A DNA stretch of 44,893 nucleotides, from the NCBI GenBank assembly GCA_024644235.1, contig JAHELJ010000025.1, forward strand, positions 1 through 44,893, written 5' to 3'. The position numbers and the translations under genes were made by a program. Under the pieces are notes generated by a model. That model did not search any database and was not told the origin of the DNA. It was given only the letters and a program-made list of their open reading frames with translations. Shown one piece after another: positions 35,649 through 43,588 of the stretch. The stretch's first letter is position 1, and every line of letters begins with the position of its first letter. Origin of the DNA: Lewinellaceae bacterium. GTDB taxonomy: Bacteria; Bacteroidota; Bacteroidia; Chitinophagales; Saprospiraceae.

Positions 35649-36092
35649 ATGACGGAAAAGAAGCAACTGGCGCAGAACGCGATCACGACTATGATGCGCA
35701 AAGACTATTTCAGTCAATGGTTAAAGCTGGAAATTGTGCATTGCGGGCCTGGACAATGCATCTGCCGGATGAAAGTGCGCAAGGAAATGCTCAATGGCTT
35801 TGGCATCCTGCACGGCGGGGTGACCTATGCCCTGGCAGACAGCTGTTTTGCCTTTGCTTCAAATACACACGGGCGCCTTAGCGTGGCCCTCAAGGCCACC
35901 ATGTCGTATGCGAAGGCGGTGCATAGGGGAGAGATACTAACGGCGGAAGCCACCGAAGTAAAGAAGGGACATCGCACCGGTATCTACCACGTATTTGTCA
36001 GAAATGAGGAAGGCGAAACCATAGCCGTTTTCGATGGCACAGTGTACCGTACGGATCGTATGGTGCTCAACCAGACAGATGATGGCGTTTAG
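35649..36092 (+). CDS. PaaI-type hotdog thioesterase
   Basis: 147 aa acyl-CoA thioesterase of the hotdog fold. The helix signature is NGFGILHGGVTYALADSCFA (His/Gly and Asp), typical of PaaI/YbgC relatives. The strand ALKATMSYAKAVHRGEILTAEA follows. The gene is isolated from any phenylacetate cluster, so the role is unknown. Its final four bases overlap the end of the convergent DUF3857 gene. Confidence 0.88.
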   Translation: MTEKKQLAQNAITTMMRKDYFSQWLKLEIVHCGPGQCICRMKVRKEMLNGFGILHGGVTYALADSCFAFASNTHGRLSVALKATMSYAKAVHRGEILTAEATEVKKGHRTGIYHVFVRNEEGETIAVFDGTVYRTDRMVLNQTDDGV

Positions 36093-37978
36093 CCTTTGGC
36101 AAGAAGGATGCCATCAACCAATACCTCCAAAATATGAGAAAGAAAAGTGCTTAAGGCACTGTATTCACTTACATCAAACCGGGTTTTGTCCAGCCTGAGG
36201 TTCGATCTGATCTGCTGTGTATTCTGACTTTCATCCACAAAGAACTCCAATACAAACGGCTGTCCTTCCAATTTGATCCTTTGTGGTTCCGGCCGGTACA
36301 CGACTTTTACATCTTCCGGGAGATGTATGTTCATTATGATGTTTTCGAACATCTTAAAGGGGAAAACCACTGGTGTGGTCCGGATTGAATCTGTGAGGTA
36401 GGCCTGATTGAAAAAAGAATAAAACACCGGATTGATCCACATCGAATCAACTCCGGGAGTGATCAGGTGAAAATGGACGACGTTTTCGAATGGTGACAGA
36501 GGATTCTTTACATTATTATAGCGTACCGAGTCGATACGTAAGAAAGAACTTAACTCGGCCGCTCGATCTTTCCAGTACTGGCCGGTGGGGTCGGCAGCCA
36601 GTTGCAGCCTCTCTGACATGGCATCATAACCTTCAAAAGAGGCCTTGATGTATCCCCTGCCAGATAAATCAGAGGCCAACGTGAGATCGACAAGGATCGT
36701 GCTCTTGCCTTCACCTTCTGGCAGGCTTACCCAGTTACCCTTGTAATTCCGAATCAGCACCCCCATGTCCCGCCGCACCATAGGATCGATGGTTCCCACA
36801 GGGAGCGAAGGATCTCCTGCATCGAGGTATACCGCATTTTTGCCGTCATCTACGGCGATCACAAAATGGTTGAACTGGTTTATGTCAGGCACCTCCTGCT
36901 GTACCGGAGGCCTGTCGATCGTACTTACAAGGATGGGATATGCCTTGAATCCGTCTTCCCGCAACAATGCCAGGAGTAGCATATTCATCGAAGCCCTATT
37001 CACATTCTTTTCAATGACCATTTCGTCCATCATAGCAGAAGGAAAAAGTCCATATGTTCCGTCCCAGGTCGCCTGCTCATGCACAAACTGATATAGCAGG
37101 CTGATCTTGATTTGGTCGTCGTATTTCTTATCCAGGAGATCGTCGGCTGCGGCGAGGAGCCACCGGAAGTTACCGCGGTTTCGGTACTGCTTTCCCCACC
37201 AATCATTCAAGACCAGATCGGTAATTTGATCACTCCAGGGTGGCAGGTATGAATCAGCAAGGGGATACAGATTCGTTAGGCTGACCAGGTAAGCTGGCCG
37301 TGTTTCTACCAGGTAAGGTGCCAAGGGCTCTTCCCTGTATCCTGGGATATTTTCACAGACAACCCTTACCCCTTTCAACTGCGCCTTGGCTCGGGCAATG
37401 GAGATGATAGTATCCAGTGCAGTTTCGGATTTCAGGTAAGAGACATCACTAAGCTTATCAACAAAGGTGATCGCTTCCGGCACCAGGAGCTGCAATTCGC
37501 TTCTCAGCACGGGATAGGCGTATTGGAAATCCCAGCGGTAGATTTTCAGACGGGGCTCTGACAAGATTGTGTAGGAAATATCCAAGGTATCACCGATTTG
37601 CAACTCCTCAATGGTGAGCAGATAATCTGTCCAATCGGCATCGAAAGGTTGCTGTGCGAAGGAATCTAATGAAAACTCCCGGTCCACATTTGAGGGTGAC
37701 AGTACTTTCACTTTAGCCTCTTGCAATTCCTCCTTTTCTTCGGTGTTTGTCTCCAGGGAAATGTTCTTCAGGATCTCAATATCAACCGCCTCCCGGATCA
37801 CCAATTGGTAGTGCCTCTGAAACCTCCATTTCACTTCATCCAAATCAGAGAAGTCAAAATCGTAACTGCCACGGTCGAGTAAGATAGTTGTTGCCGAAGA
37901 ATCGATCTGGGCAGAAGCTACCCCAAAACAGATCATTAGTATTCCACTTATGGCAAGGATGTATCGTTGCACAGACAT
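36089..37978 (-). CDS. DUF3857/transglutaminase-like protein, catalytic Cys replaced
   Basis: 629 aa from ATG 37978 (MSVQRYILAISGILMICFG, signal peptide to ASAQ); the TTG 18 bases upstream is unlikely. The N-terminal half is DUF3857-like (about 50-230). The middle shows the transglutaminase-like core: helix NRASMNMLLLALLREDGFKA, then QFNHFVIAV and VYLDAGDP. In active transglutaminases a Cys would lie before the helix (G-x-C pattern), but here the site reads NRAS, so only the His and Asp positions remain. Many Bacteroidota relatives share this loss. The protein is likely periplasmic. Confidence 0.82.
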   Translation of the reverse strand: MSVQRYILAISGILMICFGVASAQIDSSATTILLDRGSYDFDFSDLDEVKWRFQRHYQLVIREAVDIEILKNISLETNTEEKEELQEAKVKVLSPSNVDREFSLDSFAQQPFDADWTDYLLTIEELQIGDTLDISYTILSEPRLKIYRWDFQYAYPVLRSELQLLVPEAITFVDKLSDVSYLKSETALDTIISIARAKAQLKGVRVVCENIPGYREEPLAPYLVETRPAYLVSLTNLYPLADSYLPPWSDQITDLVLNDWWGKQYRNRGNFRWLLAAADDLLDKKYDDQIKISLLYQFVHEQATWDGTYGLFPSAMMDEMVIEKNVNRASMNMLLLALLREDGFKAYPILVSTIDRPPVQQEVPDINQFNHFVIAVDDGKNAVYLDAGDPSLPVGTIDPMVRRDMGVLIRNYKGNWVSLPEGEGKSTILVDLTLASDLSGRGYIKASFEGYDAMSERLQLAADPTGQYWKDRAAELSSFLRIDSVRYNNVKNPLSPFENVVHFHLITPGVDSMWINPVFYSFFNQAYLTDSIRTTPVVFPFKMFENIIMNIHLPEDVKVVYRPEPQRIKLEGQPFVLEFFVDESQNTQQIRSNLRLDKTRFDVSEYSALSTFLSHILEVLVDGILLAKG

Positions 37979-38041
37979 GGAAATGAAAATAGACAATAAT
38001 CGTGTAACGTATATTTAACTAAGTAACTGTGTAATTGTTCA

Positions 38042-38075
38042 GATCGGTGATCGGTGGTCGGTTGTTGGTGATCGG
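38042..38075. repeat. Degenerate GATCGGT-type short repeat
   Basis: About five imperfect copies of GATCGGT/GGTCGGT in tandem (GATCGGTGATCGGTGGTCGG, then GTTGTTGGTGATCGG), lying between two minus-strand genes. A similar decayed tract is at 43086-43126. Confidence 0.6.
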
Positions 38076-38236
38076 AGATTTGTGGCATGGGACGTGCGAC
38101 GTAATTGGAGGCTTGAGACATGGGGCCTCTGAGATGGCCTCCACCATAAAAAAATTCCTTTTGACCCCTTTAACCCTTTCAAAATAGTGAATCCAGGTAC
38201 TTTCAAGAACGTCCCTAATCCTAGATCATGAATAAT

Positions 38237-40699
38237 TCAATTACTTCTTCCCGATTTATCCTTTTCGGTCTTTTCTCCAGTTTCTTTTTGTGGTTTCACA
38301 TACTTCTCCAGCCATTCGTCCATCTCCCACAGCATATGCATGATGCTTTCGCGGGCTCGGTATCCGTGACTTTCGTGGGGCAGCATCACCATCCGTACCG
38401 TGGCGCCGTGCCCTTTTAGTGCTGAATAGAAGCGTTCGCTTTGCATGGGGTAGGTACCTGAGTTGTTATCTGCTTGACCATGGATGAGAAGGATCGGCAC
38501 TTTAATCTTATCTGCATGCATAAAGGGAGACATGGTGAAGTAGACCTGAGGTGCTTCCCAGAACGTGCGTTCTTCCGACTGGAAGCCAAAGGGGGTCAGG
38601 GTGCGATTGTACGCGCCACTGCGGGCTATGCCGGCGGCAAAAAGGTCGCTATGGGCAAGAAGATTTGCGGTCATAAAGGCACCGTATGAGTGACCACCTA
38701 CCGCCAGGCGCTGGCGGTCGGCTATGCCAAGATCGACAATCTTATTTATGGCGGCTTCCGCACCTTGCACGAGTTGATTGATGAAGGTCTCGTTAGGTTC
38801 TTCCTCACCTTCACCGATGATGGGCATGGCAAAATTATCCAAGACCGCATAGCCGCGGGTGACCCAAAAGATAGGTGAACCATAGGAGACCCGCAGGAAC
38901 TCGTGTGGTGAGTTGCGCACCTGGCTGGCGGCATCTTTGCTTTTGTATTCGCGGGGGTAGGCCCACATCAGCACCGGCAACCTACCGTCTCGATCTTTGT
39001 CGTAGCCAGGTGGCAGGTACAAGGTACCAGTGAGCTCAATGCCGTCGCTCCTCTGATATCGAATTAATTCTTTTTGCACACCCTGCAGGGCAAGGTAGGG
39101 GTTGGGAAATTCGGTAATAGTGCCGATGCTGCCATCGATAATGTTGCGCAGGTGGAAGTTAGGATTTTGTTTTTCCGTTTCACGGCGGGTGATCACGAGC
39201 CCTTTATCGGGGTCGATGATGCTGATCGGCACTTCGTAGTACGGAGTTTCCGATCTCCATATTCGGGTGCTATGGTTGTTTTTCAGATCAAACCGGTCGA
39301 TAAATGGGCGGTTGCCTTCTGGAGAAGCGCCTATTCCGGTGAGGTAGAGCGAGCCATCATCTGATCGCATCAACACGCTGCGGCCGTAGGCATTGAGTGT
39401 GGTTTCAAAATCTCCCGGGTCGGTATAACGATCTTCGTAAGAGCGATCAAACACAACTTTCCTTGATATAGCGGGGTTATCCGGAGCAAAGGTGCTACGT
39501 ATTTCCCGGCGGTTGCTCCACCAATATTCATTGGCGATAGCCAGGTCGCCATCGCACCAATCGATGCTGTGAAAACGAAGACTAAACTCAATGCCGGCAC
39601 TAGCTTGGGCGGTGAAAGGAGCATCCAGGCGAAAGAGCTGATCGCGCACATCCGATTCTATATTTGGATCGCCTGCGTCTTGCGCCTCCACCCAATACAG
39701 GCTGGCTGGTTTGTCGCTGCGCCACATAAAGCTACGCGGGCCGGTTCGCACAGCGTTGAAGCCTTTGGGGATATTTTCAGCAGGTGGTATCTCAGCAATG
39801 GTCTGTACCAGTTTGCCTTCCAGATCGAGGATTTGCACTTGCTGAGCAAAGCGATAATAAGGTACAATGTATGAGAAGGGTGGGGTGAGTTTAACTACCA
39901 ATAGAAATTGGCCGTCGGGTGATGGAGAGTTCACTCTATAGATGCCGGCAGGAGCTAGTGGTACCATCTCATCGGTAGTAGGATCGAGAATTCTCAGTTC
40001 ACTTGAAGCGTAGTATTCAAACAGTGATTCATCAAAGGGATTCTTCAGAAGGTCCTGGTAGGTACGAACGGGAGAAGCGCCATAGCTATTCTCTTGCACT
40101 ACCGGACCGGGAGGTACTGAAGGTGCCATGGGAACATCCCCTCTGTCTTCAGGGATCACCCGCACCAAGATACGAAGGTCAGGAAGCCAGGTATAGGGCA
40201 CGCCGGATATGGCGTCATTGACCACGGCCTCGGTGAGCTGGCGGGAAGCACCGCTCTGTACATCTGCTATCCACAGCTGCAGCCCGTGCACGGTGGTATG
40301 AGTAAAGGCAATTTTGGAGCCATCAATCGACCACCGGATATTCTCAAGTTTGGGTTTGTCGGGCAGCCCGGACACGGCTACCTTGCCAGTATTGTCAATA
40401 CCTTGAAATGTCAGACCCACGTAGTGCCTTGAGCGGCTGGCTCCATTGGTACGAGGATTGATCCTCAGCCCGCCCAGGCGGAGTTCATCACCTCCCACCT
40501 CATCGATAGAAGGCATTGTTGGCCGCTGCATCAGCAACATAGTGTGGTTGTCAGGGCTGAGGCTTACTGCAGGGGTCAGTGGCGCATCGACCAGATCGGC
40601 GATCACCTTGGGCGGCATCTGATATTCTACTTGCTGGGCTTCGACCATTGTAGTGGTACTGCAGAAGGTCGCTAAGATCAGGAAAAATTGCCATCTCAT
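38237..40699 (-). CDS. Prolyl-oligopeptidase family (S9) serine peptidase
   Basis: 820 aa from ATG 40699, which gives a signal peptide MRWQFFLILATFC...VEAQ; the open frame runs 38 codons further upstream. An N-terminal beta-propeller-like region (to about 560) is followed by the alpha/beta-hydrolase domain. The nucleophile is S671 in GGHSYGAF, the Asp is in IHGQADNN and the His in PHESHGY. It resembles the glutamyl-endopeptidase/DPP-type S9 branch of Bacteroidota. It is an exported peptidase, probably for nutrient or envelope peptides. Confidence 0.93.
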   Translation of the reverse strand: MRWQFFLILATFCSTTTMVEAQQVEYQMPPKVIADLVDAPLTPAVSLSPDNHTMLLMQRPTMPSIDEVGGDELRLGGLRINPRTNGASRSRHYVGLTFQGIDNTGKVAVSGLPDKPKLENIRWSIDGSKIAFTHTTVHGLQLWIADVQSGASRQLTEAVVNDAISGVPYTWLPDLRILVRVIPEDRGDVPMAPSVPPGPVVQENSYGASPVRTYQDLLKNPFDESLFEYYASSELRILDPTTDEMVPLAPAGIYRVNSPSPDGQFLLVVKLTPPFSYIVPYYRFAQQVQILDLEGKLVQTIAEIPPAENIPKGFNAVRTGPRSFMWRSDKPASLYWVEAQDAGDPNIESDVRDQLFRLDAPFTAQASAGIEFSLRFHSIDWCDGDLAIANEYWWSNRREIRSTFAPDNPAISRKVVFDRSYEDRYTDPGDFETTLNAYGRSVLMRSDDGSLYLTGIGASPEGNRPFIDRFDLKNNHSTRIWRSETPYYEVPISIIDPDKGLVITRRETEKQNPNFHLRNIIDGSIGTITEFPNPYLALQGVQKELIRYQRSDGIELTGTLYLPPGYDKDRDGRLPVLMWAYPREYKSKDAASQVRNSPHEFLRVSYGSPIFWVTRGYAVLDNFAMPIIGEGEEEPNETFINQLVQGAEAAINKIVDLGIADRQRLAVGGHSYGAFMTANLLAHSDLFAAGIARSGAYNRTLTPFGFQSEERTFWEAPQVYFTMSPFMHADKIKVPILLIHGQADNNSGTYPMQSERFYSALKGHGATVRMVMLPHESHGYRARESIMHMLWEMDEWLEKYVKPQKETGEKTEKDKSGRSN

Positions 40700-41027
40700 T
40701 ATGTGGAGGTACTTTGTTAAGACTGCAGTGAAGTTAAGCAACAAAACGATCTCAGTAGATGGTGCCCGGTCATAAATAAAACATGAGGGATGAGACTTGT
40801 GGTTTGAGATCAACGCAAAACCCTAAACTAAAATGTCAGCCAAGTGTGATGTGTTCAGTTAGGAAGTTAGCAGATAGAGTCTCCGCTCTTGGGGATCTAG
40901 TGCTTCGGAAGCGAACTCCGATACGAGATCATATTAGATGTGGGGAGATTTAAATGCAAAAACTAACTCTAAACTTACAACCGCTGACTTTTGAACCCTT
41001 TTGCCACTTTTCACCTATTTGCCTTTG
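40700..41027. other. Intergenic region, no gene seen
   Basis: This 328-base spacer between two minus-strand genes holds no convincing ORF. It contains phrases shared with other spacers here, such as CAAAACCCTAAACTAAAAT (40815-40833) and ACTCTAAACTTACAA (40966-40980), and a GATGAG-type stretch near 40787. These look like remnants of the same short dispersed repeats as at 38042 and 43086. Confidence 0.5.
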
Positions 41028-42539
41028 TCACCTAAATTTATTATCCAGGGATTCCAACGTGTATTCCCAGAGATGCTCGTAAGGAATGATTTCAATTTCA
41101 TGAGATTGTTGTGCAATTTCGAGCGGCATGGTTTTTAATTGGACCAGGTATTTTTTTGTATGCCTAATGACCGCCGTTTTATGAAAACGGTGCTTTGGCA
41201 CCTGAAGGAGCATTTTAATGAAGCAATTGGTTCTGAAATGGTCATTTTTTCGGAGATAACGTGTAGAATATTTTTCGATTGCCTCGATTCGATCAGCAAG
41301 TTGATCGAATTTTCTCTGCTTGATAAGCATAATGATTTGAATAATCAAAACGGGAATATTGAAACCTCTTTTGTCTAGGGAGAAAAGTGGGACATCATTT
41401 AAGAACTTACTGAGTCGAAAATTCTTCATCTCCTGTCCGGCCAGTTCGGTGACGGATTCTGTTTTTAATAGAAAGATTAAGTATGCTTGGTTAAGTCTCC
41501 AGGTTTCATGTAGATTTTGAAATCGAAATTTAAATCCCTTAGAATTCACGGCAGTTTGGCAAATATCCCAGGCTTGCTTATATTTTCTGGTATGCATGCA
41601 AAGGGTAAAATATAATCTTAAAGCTCGGAACCATCTAGTATTCCCTTCTTCATAAATATCAAAGCATTTTCTGGCTATTATCTGTCCTTCTCTAAAACGT
41701 CGCAACTTGGTCAAGCCTAGTAACTTATTATAATAGAAGACACCCATAAAGTGCTTTGAAAAATTAGGTTTTTTGTTGAAAAAATTGATAGCCTTGTCGC
41801 AAGTGCTAATCAATGACCTATAATCGTTTCTTTTTGTATGCAGTAGAATAGATAGCCAATGAGTGACCATGTGAAGGCGAAAAGTTTTGATGTCTTTACC
41901 TAGCTTAACAAGCTCTCCAATATAGTTCTCAGCTAGTATGACTGTTTCCTCGCTTATCACTAGTGTATTCTCAAGACGCACATTAATATCTTCGTAGTAG
42001 TCTATTGCCAGATTCTCAGCCTGAAGATATTTTTCGTACCTCTCCAGTAGTTTTTTGCACTTCTGGTATTCTCTTAGATTCCCTGTATAAATGGCATGAT
42101 GGCTCCGAATGGTTCGCAGAAGTTCAACTACAAATTCTGTCAGTTCATATTTGCGAGCGTGTTTCAAAGTCTGCTTTGCCAGAGAGTAAGCTGCTTTCCT
42201 TGCATTACGACCGATCATGAGTTTGATTGTCATAAGGTCACGGCTGCATTGATAGAAAGCTCGCTGAGCACTACTAAACTTAGGATTATTGATATCAATA
42301 AAGAATAGAGTGCTATGCAGTTGATCCCTAAGTTTTGACTTTAACTTGCGATACTGTGTGTAGTTGGCACCCCTTTTGAAGAAAAATTGAGCAGCATCTT
42401 GATCGTTTTTGAGCTCATCACGCTGCAATTTCTCGTAGAATTGATAGACCCGATCTGCCCGGTTTTGTGAATCAAGCGTCTGGATTGCTTTGATCTTGTT
42501 CTTTGATATAACTCCAGTCAATTCTATTAATGCATCCAT
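41028..42539 (-). CDS. Helical TPR-like protein of unknown function, candidate peptide sensor
   Basis: 503 aa, no signal peptide, no transmembrane segment, and no HTH that I can see. The sequence is almost entirely helical with A-L-E/K-rich pairs that look like irregular TPRs, for example FFKRGANYTQYRKLKSKLRD, YSLAKQTLKHARKYELTEFV and AWDICQTAVNSKGFKF. The N-terminus (ALIELTGVISKNKIKAIQTLD) resembles a paralogous family I recall from Saprospiria but cannot confirm. Codon use is visibly AT-richer than in the flanking genes, a sign of transfer or relaxed selection. It is divergent from a small acidic-peptide gene, which suggests peptide binding, as in Rap/PlcR-type TPR proteins. Confidence 0.75.
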   Translation of the reverse strand: MDALIELTGVISKNKIKAIQTLDSQNRADRVYQFYEKLQRDELKNDQDAAQFFFKRGANYTQYRKLKSKLRDQLHSTLFFIDINNPKFSSAQRAFYQCSRDLMTIKLMIGRNARKAAYSLAKQTLKHARKYELTEFVVELLRTIRSHHAIYTGNLREYQKCKKLLERYEKYLQAENLAIDYYEDINVRLENTLVISEETVILAENYIGELVKLGKDIKTFRLHMVTHWLSILLHTKRNDYRSLISTCDKAINFFNKKPNFSKHFMGVFYYNKLLGLTKLRRFREGQIIARKCFDIYEEGNTRWFRALRLYFTLCMHTRKYKQAWDICQTAVNSKGFKFRFQNLHETWRLNQAYLIFLLKTESVTELAGQEMKNFRLSKFLNDVPLFSLDKRGFNIPVLIIQIIMLIKQRKFDQLADRIEAIEKYSTRYLRKNDHFRTNCFIKMLLQVPKHRFHKTAVIRHTKKYLVQLKTMPLEIAQQSHEIEIIPYEHLWEYTLESLDNKFR

Positions 42540-42581
42540 TCTCTCGCACTTAAGTAGCTTAAAATCAGTGATTAATGATCA

Positions 42582-42589
42582 CAAATATA
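42582..42589 (-). promoter_or_regulatory. Candidate promoter of the helical TPR-like gene
   Basis: On the minus strand TATATTTG matches TAnnTTTG exactly, 43 bases before the start at 42539. TGG, standing in for TTG, lies 19 bases upstream. Confidence 0.5.
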
Positions 42590-42610
42590 GTAAAAAAGGA
42601 GAAATCTGCC

Positions 42611-42636
42611 AGGTACAGATCAGTGAATTCTGTCCT
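42611..42636. promoter_or_regulatory. Imperfect palindrome in the divergent intergenic region
   Basis: AGGTACAGA (42611-42619) and TCTGTCCT (42629-42636) form inverted arms (ACAGA/TCTGT with AGG/CCT) around a nine-base centre. It sits between the two divergent -7 elements, where an operator controlling both genes would be placed. Confidence 0.4.
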
Positions 42637-42658
42637 ATTCTGGGATAAGGCTACCCCG

Positions 42659-42666
42659 TAACTTTG
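42659..42666 (+). promoter_or_regulatory. Candidate promoter of the small peptide gene
   Basis: TAACTTTG matches TAnnTTTG and ends 24 bases before ATG 42691. The upstream -33 element is weak. Confidence 0.45.
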
Positions 42667-42690
42667 AGTAAAGTTATAAAAGTAAAGCAA

Positions 42691-42843
42691 ATGTTACATA
42701 TATTATTCACAATTTTAATATCACTGGGAGCTGGAAATATGACCGTTGTGGAGCAGCCTCGTGAATTTAAGAAAGAGAACATAGAAGTTGCCATTGAGGA
42801 TGACATTTTATTGGACGGTGGTGAAGATGTTGGTGACTGGTAA
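42691..42843 (+). CDS. Small exported acidic peptide (50 aa), unannotated
   Basis: A 50-codon ORF from ATG 42691 to TAA 42841-42843. The N-terminus MLHILFTILISLGAGN is hydrophobic, like a signal or anchor. The middle is charged (PREFKKENIEVAIE) and the tail is acidic and glycine-rich (DDILLDGGEDVGDW). The hydrophobic, charged, acidic order is what one expects of a small precursor peptide, not of a random ORF. It is divergent from the 503-aa helical protein across 151 bases and is followed by a strong hairpin. No Shine-Dalgarno is seen, as usual in this phylum. Confidence 0.6.
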   Translation: MLHILFTILISLGAGNMTVVEQPREFKKENIEVAIEDDILLDGGEDVGDW

Positions 42844-42900
42844 GAATTAGCAGAATCAATTTTACTTTTCTATATACTACGGATTTGAGTGTTTAATTAA

Positions 42901-42937
42901 GAGGCGTTCGCGGTTCTCCACCGCGAGCGCTTCTTTT
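42901..42937 (+). terminator. Hairpin terminator after the small peptide gene
   Basis: A 13-base stem (42901-42913 with 42921-42933, including two G-U pairs) around the seven-base loop TTCTCCA, followed by TTTT. It lies 57 bases after the small ORF's stop. Confidence 0.65.
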
Positions 42938-42939
42938 CC

Positions 42940-43080
42940 GCACCGTAGGCGGCTCTAAATGTGTTCACTGATCATGGTGTTGTAAAGGCAGCACCGGAAG
43001 TGAAACCCCTCAAATTACGGTTTTGAGTGTGTTTAGGATCACCCATTGCAGGTAACGGACGCTTTGGGTGATTTTTTTTT
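42940..43080 (+). ncRNA. Candidate structured small RNA ending in an intrinsic terminator
   Basis: Three consecutive hairpins fit this 141-base stretch: GGTGTTG/CAGCACC (42976-42982 with 42989-42995), CTCAAA/TTTGAG (43009-43014 with 43022-43027) and the terminator ATCACCCA/TGGGTGAT (43038-43045 with 43065-43072) followed by nine T. No ORF of useful length lies in it, and no gene begins immediately downstream. It carries CCGGAAG, but not the rest of the SRP RNA core. It may be a small RNA of its own or a long 3' tail of the peptide transcript. Confidence 0.4.
43038..43080 (+). terminator. Intrinsic terminator with nine-T tract
   Basis: The stem ATCACCCA/TGGGTGAT has a 19-base loop and is followed by T (43072-43080). 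It is the strongest terminator in this intergenic region and marks the end of some plus-strand transcript. Confidence 0.75.
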
Positions 43081-43085
43081 GCGGT

Positions 43086-43126
43086 TGATCGGTATTCGAT
43101 TATCGGTTAGACGTAGATCGGCTTGG
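43086..43126. repeat. Degenerate GATCGG-type repeat
   Basis: TGATCGGTATTCGATTATCG and GTTAGACGTAGATCGGC carry several copies of GATCGG/TATCGG, like the tract at 38042-38075. Confidence 0.4.
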
Positions 43127-43279
43127 ATCAATAGAAGACGTGAAGGCATGTGCCTGTGACTGCCAGAGATCCTGCAAGAGGTGTAAGAAAGAAAAAAATG
43201 GAAAAGATTGACTATTTGAAGTAACGAAACTAACTTCTATACGTACAAATGCATGTACGACAAATATTACGGATCTAGT

Positions 43280-43312
43280 GCCGGCCTCTTCGTTCTTTGC
43301 GAAGGGGCCGGC
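43280..43312 (+). other. Long perfect hairpin, seven-base loop
   Basis: A 13-base stem (GCCGGCC-T-CTTCG with CGAAG-G-GGCCGGC, one T-G pair) around a seven-base loop. It is terminator-like, but the T run after it is poor. It is similar in size and loop length to the hairpin at 42901. Confidence 0.6.
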
Positions 43313-43356
43313 TGATTATTACCAATACCTGTCGCCGCTTCTACAGTAAGCGGTCT

Positions 43357-43482
43357 GTGAACATCTCGATCGGGTTGCAGTAAAAGTGGTTATTTTTTGT
43401 TGTGATCTCCCAAAACATTGTTTTTGCAGATGATGGAGAAGACAAGGGAGGTAAAATCCCCTGGGACGATGATATAGAATAG
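43357..43482 (+). pseudogene. Broken remnant of a second acidic small peptide
   Basis: Reading from GTG 43357 the frame gives VNISIGLQ, a TAA at 43381-43383, then KWLFFVVISQNIVFADDGED and [12 protein letters not shown], ending at TAG 43480-43482. The second part has a hydrophobic stretch followed by an acidic Gly/Asp tail with one Trp, similar in plan to the intact peptide at 42691. It is either a pseudogene interrupted by one stop, or a 26-codon ORF from GTG 43402. Confidence 0.35.
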
Positions 43483-43549
43483 CAATAGCTGCCAATTGTT
43501 CCTTTGGATCTTAGAAAAAACTCCCATCCTCCATTATCCAAATCGTTTC

Positions 43550-43557
43550 TACCTTTG
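43550..43557 (+). promoter_or_regulatory. Candidate promoter -7 element of sucB
   Basis: TACCTTTG matches TAnnTTTG exactly and lies 31 bases before ATG 43589. No clear -33 partner is seen. Confidence 0.4.
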
Positions 43558-43588
43558 TGGCACTGGCAAAATCATAACAAAAGGAGCC

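Noticed and set aside
13412-36092. Phenylacetate degradation (PaaE-type reductase and PaaI-type thioesterase both present)
   Set aside because: The two genes are 21 kb apart and no paaABCD, paaG, paaZ or paaK gene is in the window.
38042-38075. CRISPR array
   Set aside because: Units are about seven bases with no spacers of uniform length, and no cas gene is nearby.
42940-43080. SRP (4.5S) RNA, suggested by CCGGAAG
   Set aside because: The rest of the conserved SRP helix-8 motif and a long closing stem are missing.
43253-43315. Short ORF beginning MYDKYYG
   Set aside because: Most of it lies in the perfect hairpin at 43280-43312, and it has no promoter or start context, so it is probably chance.
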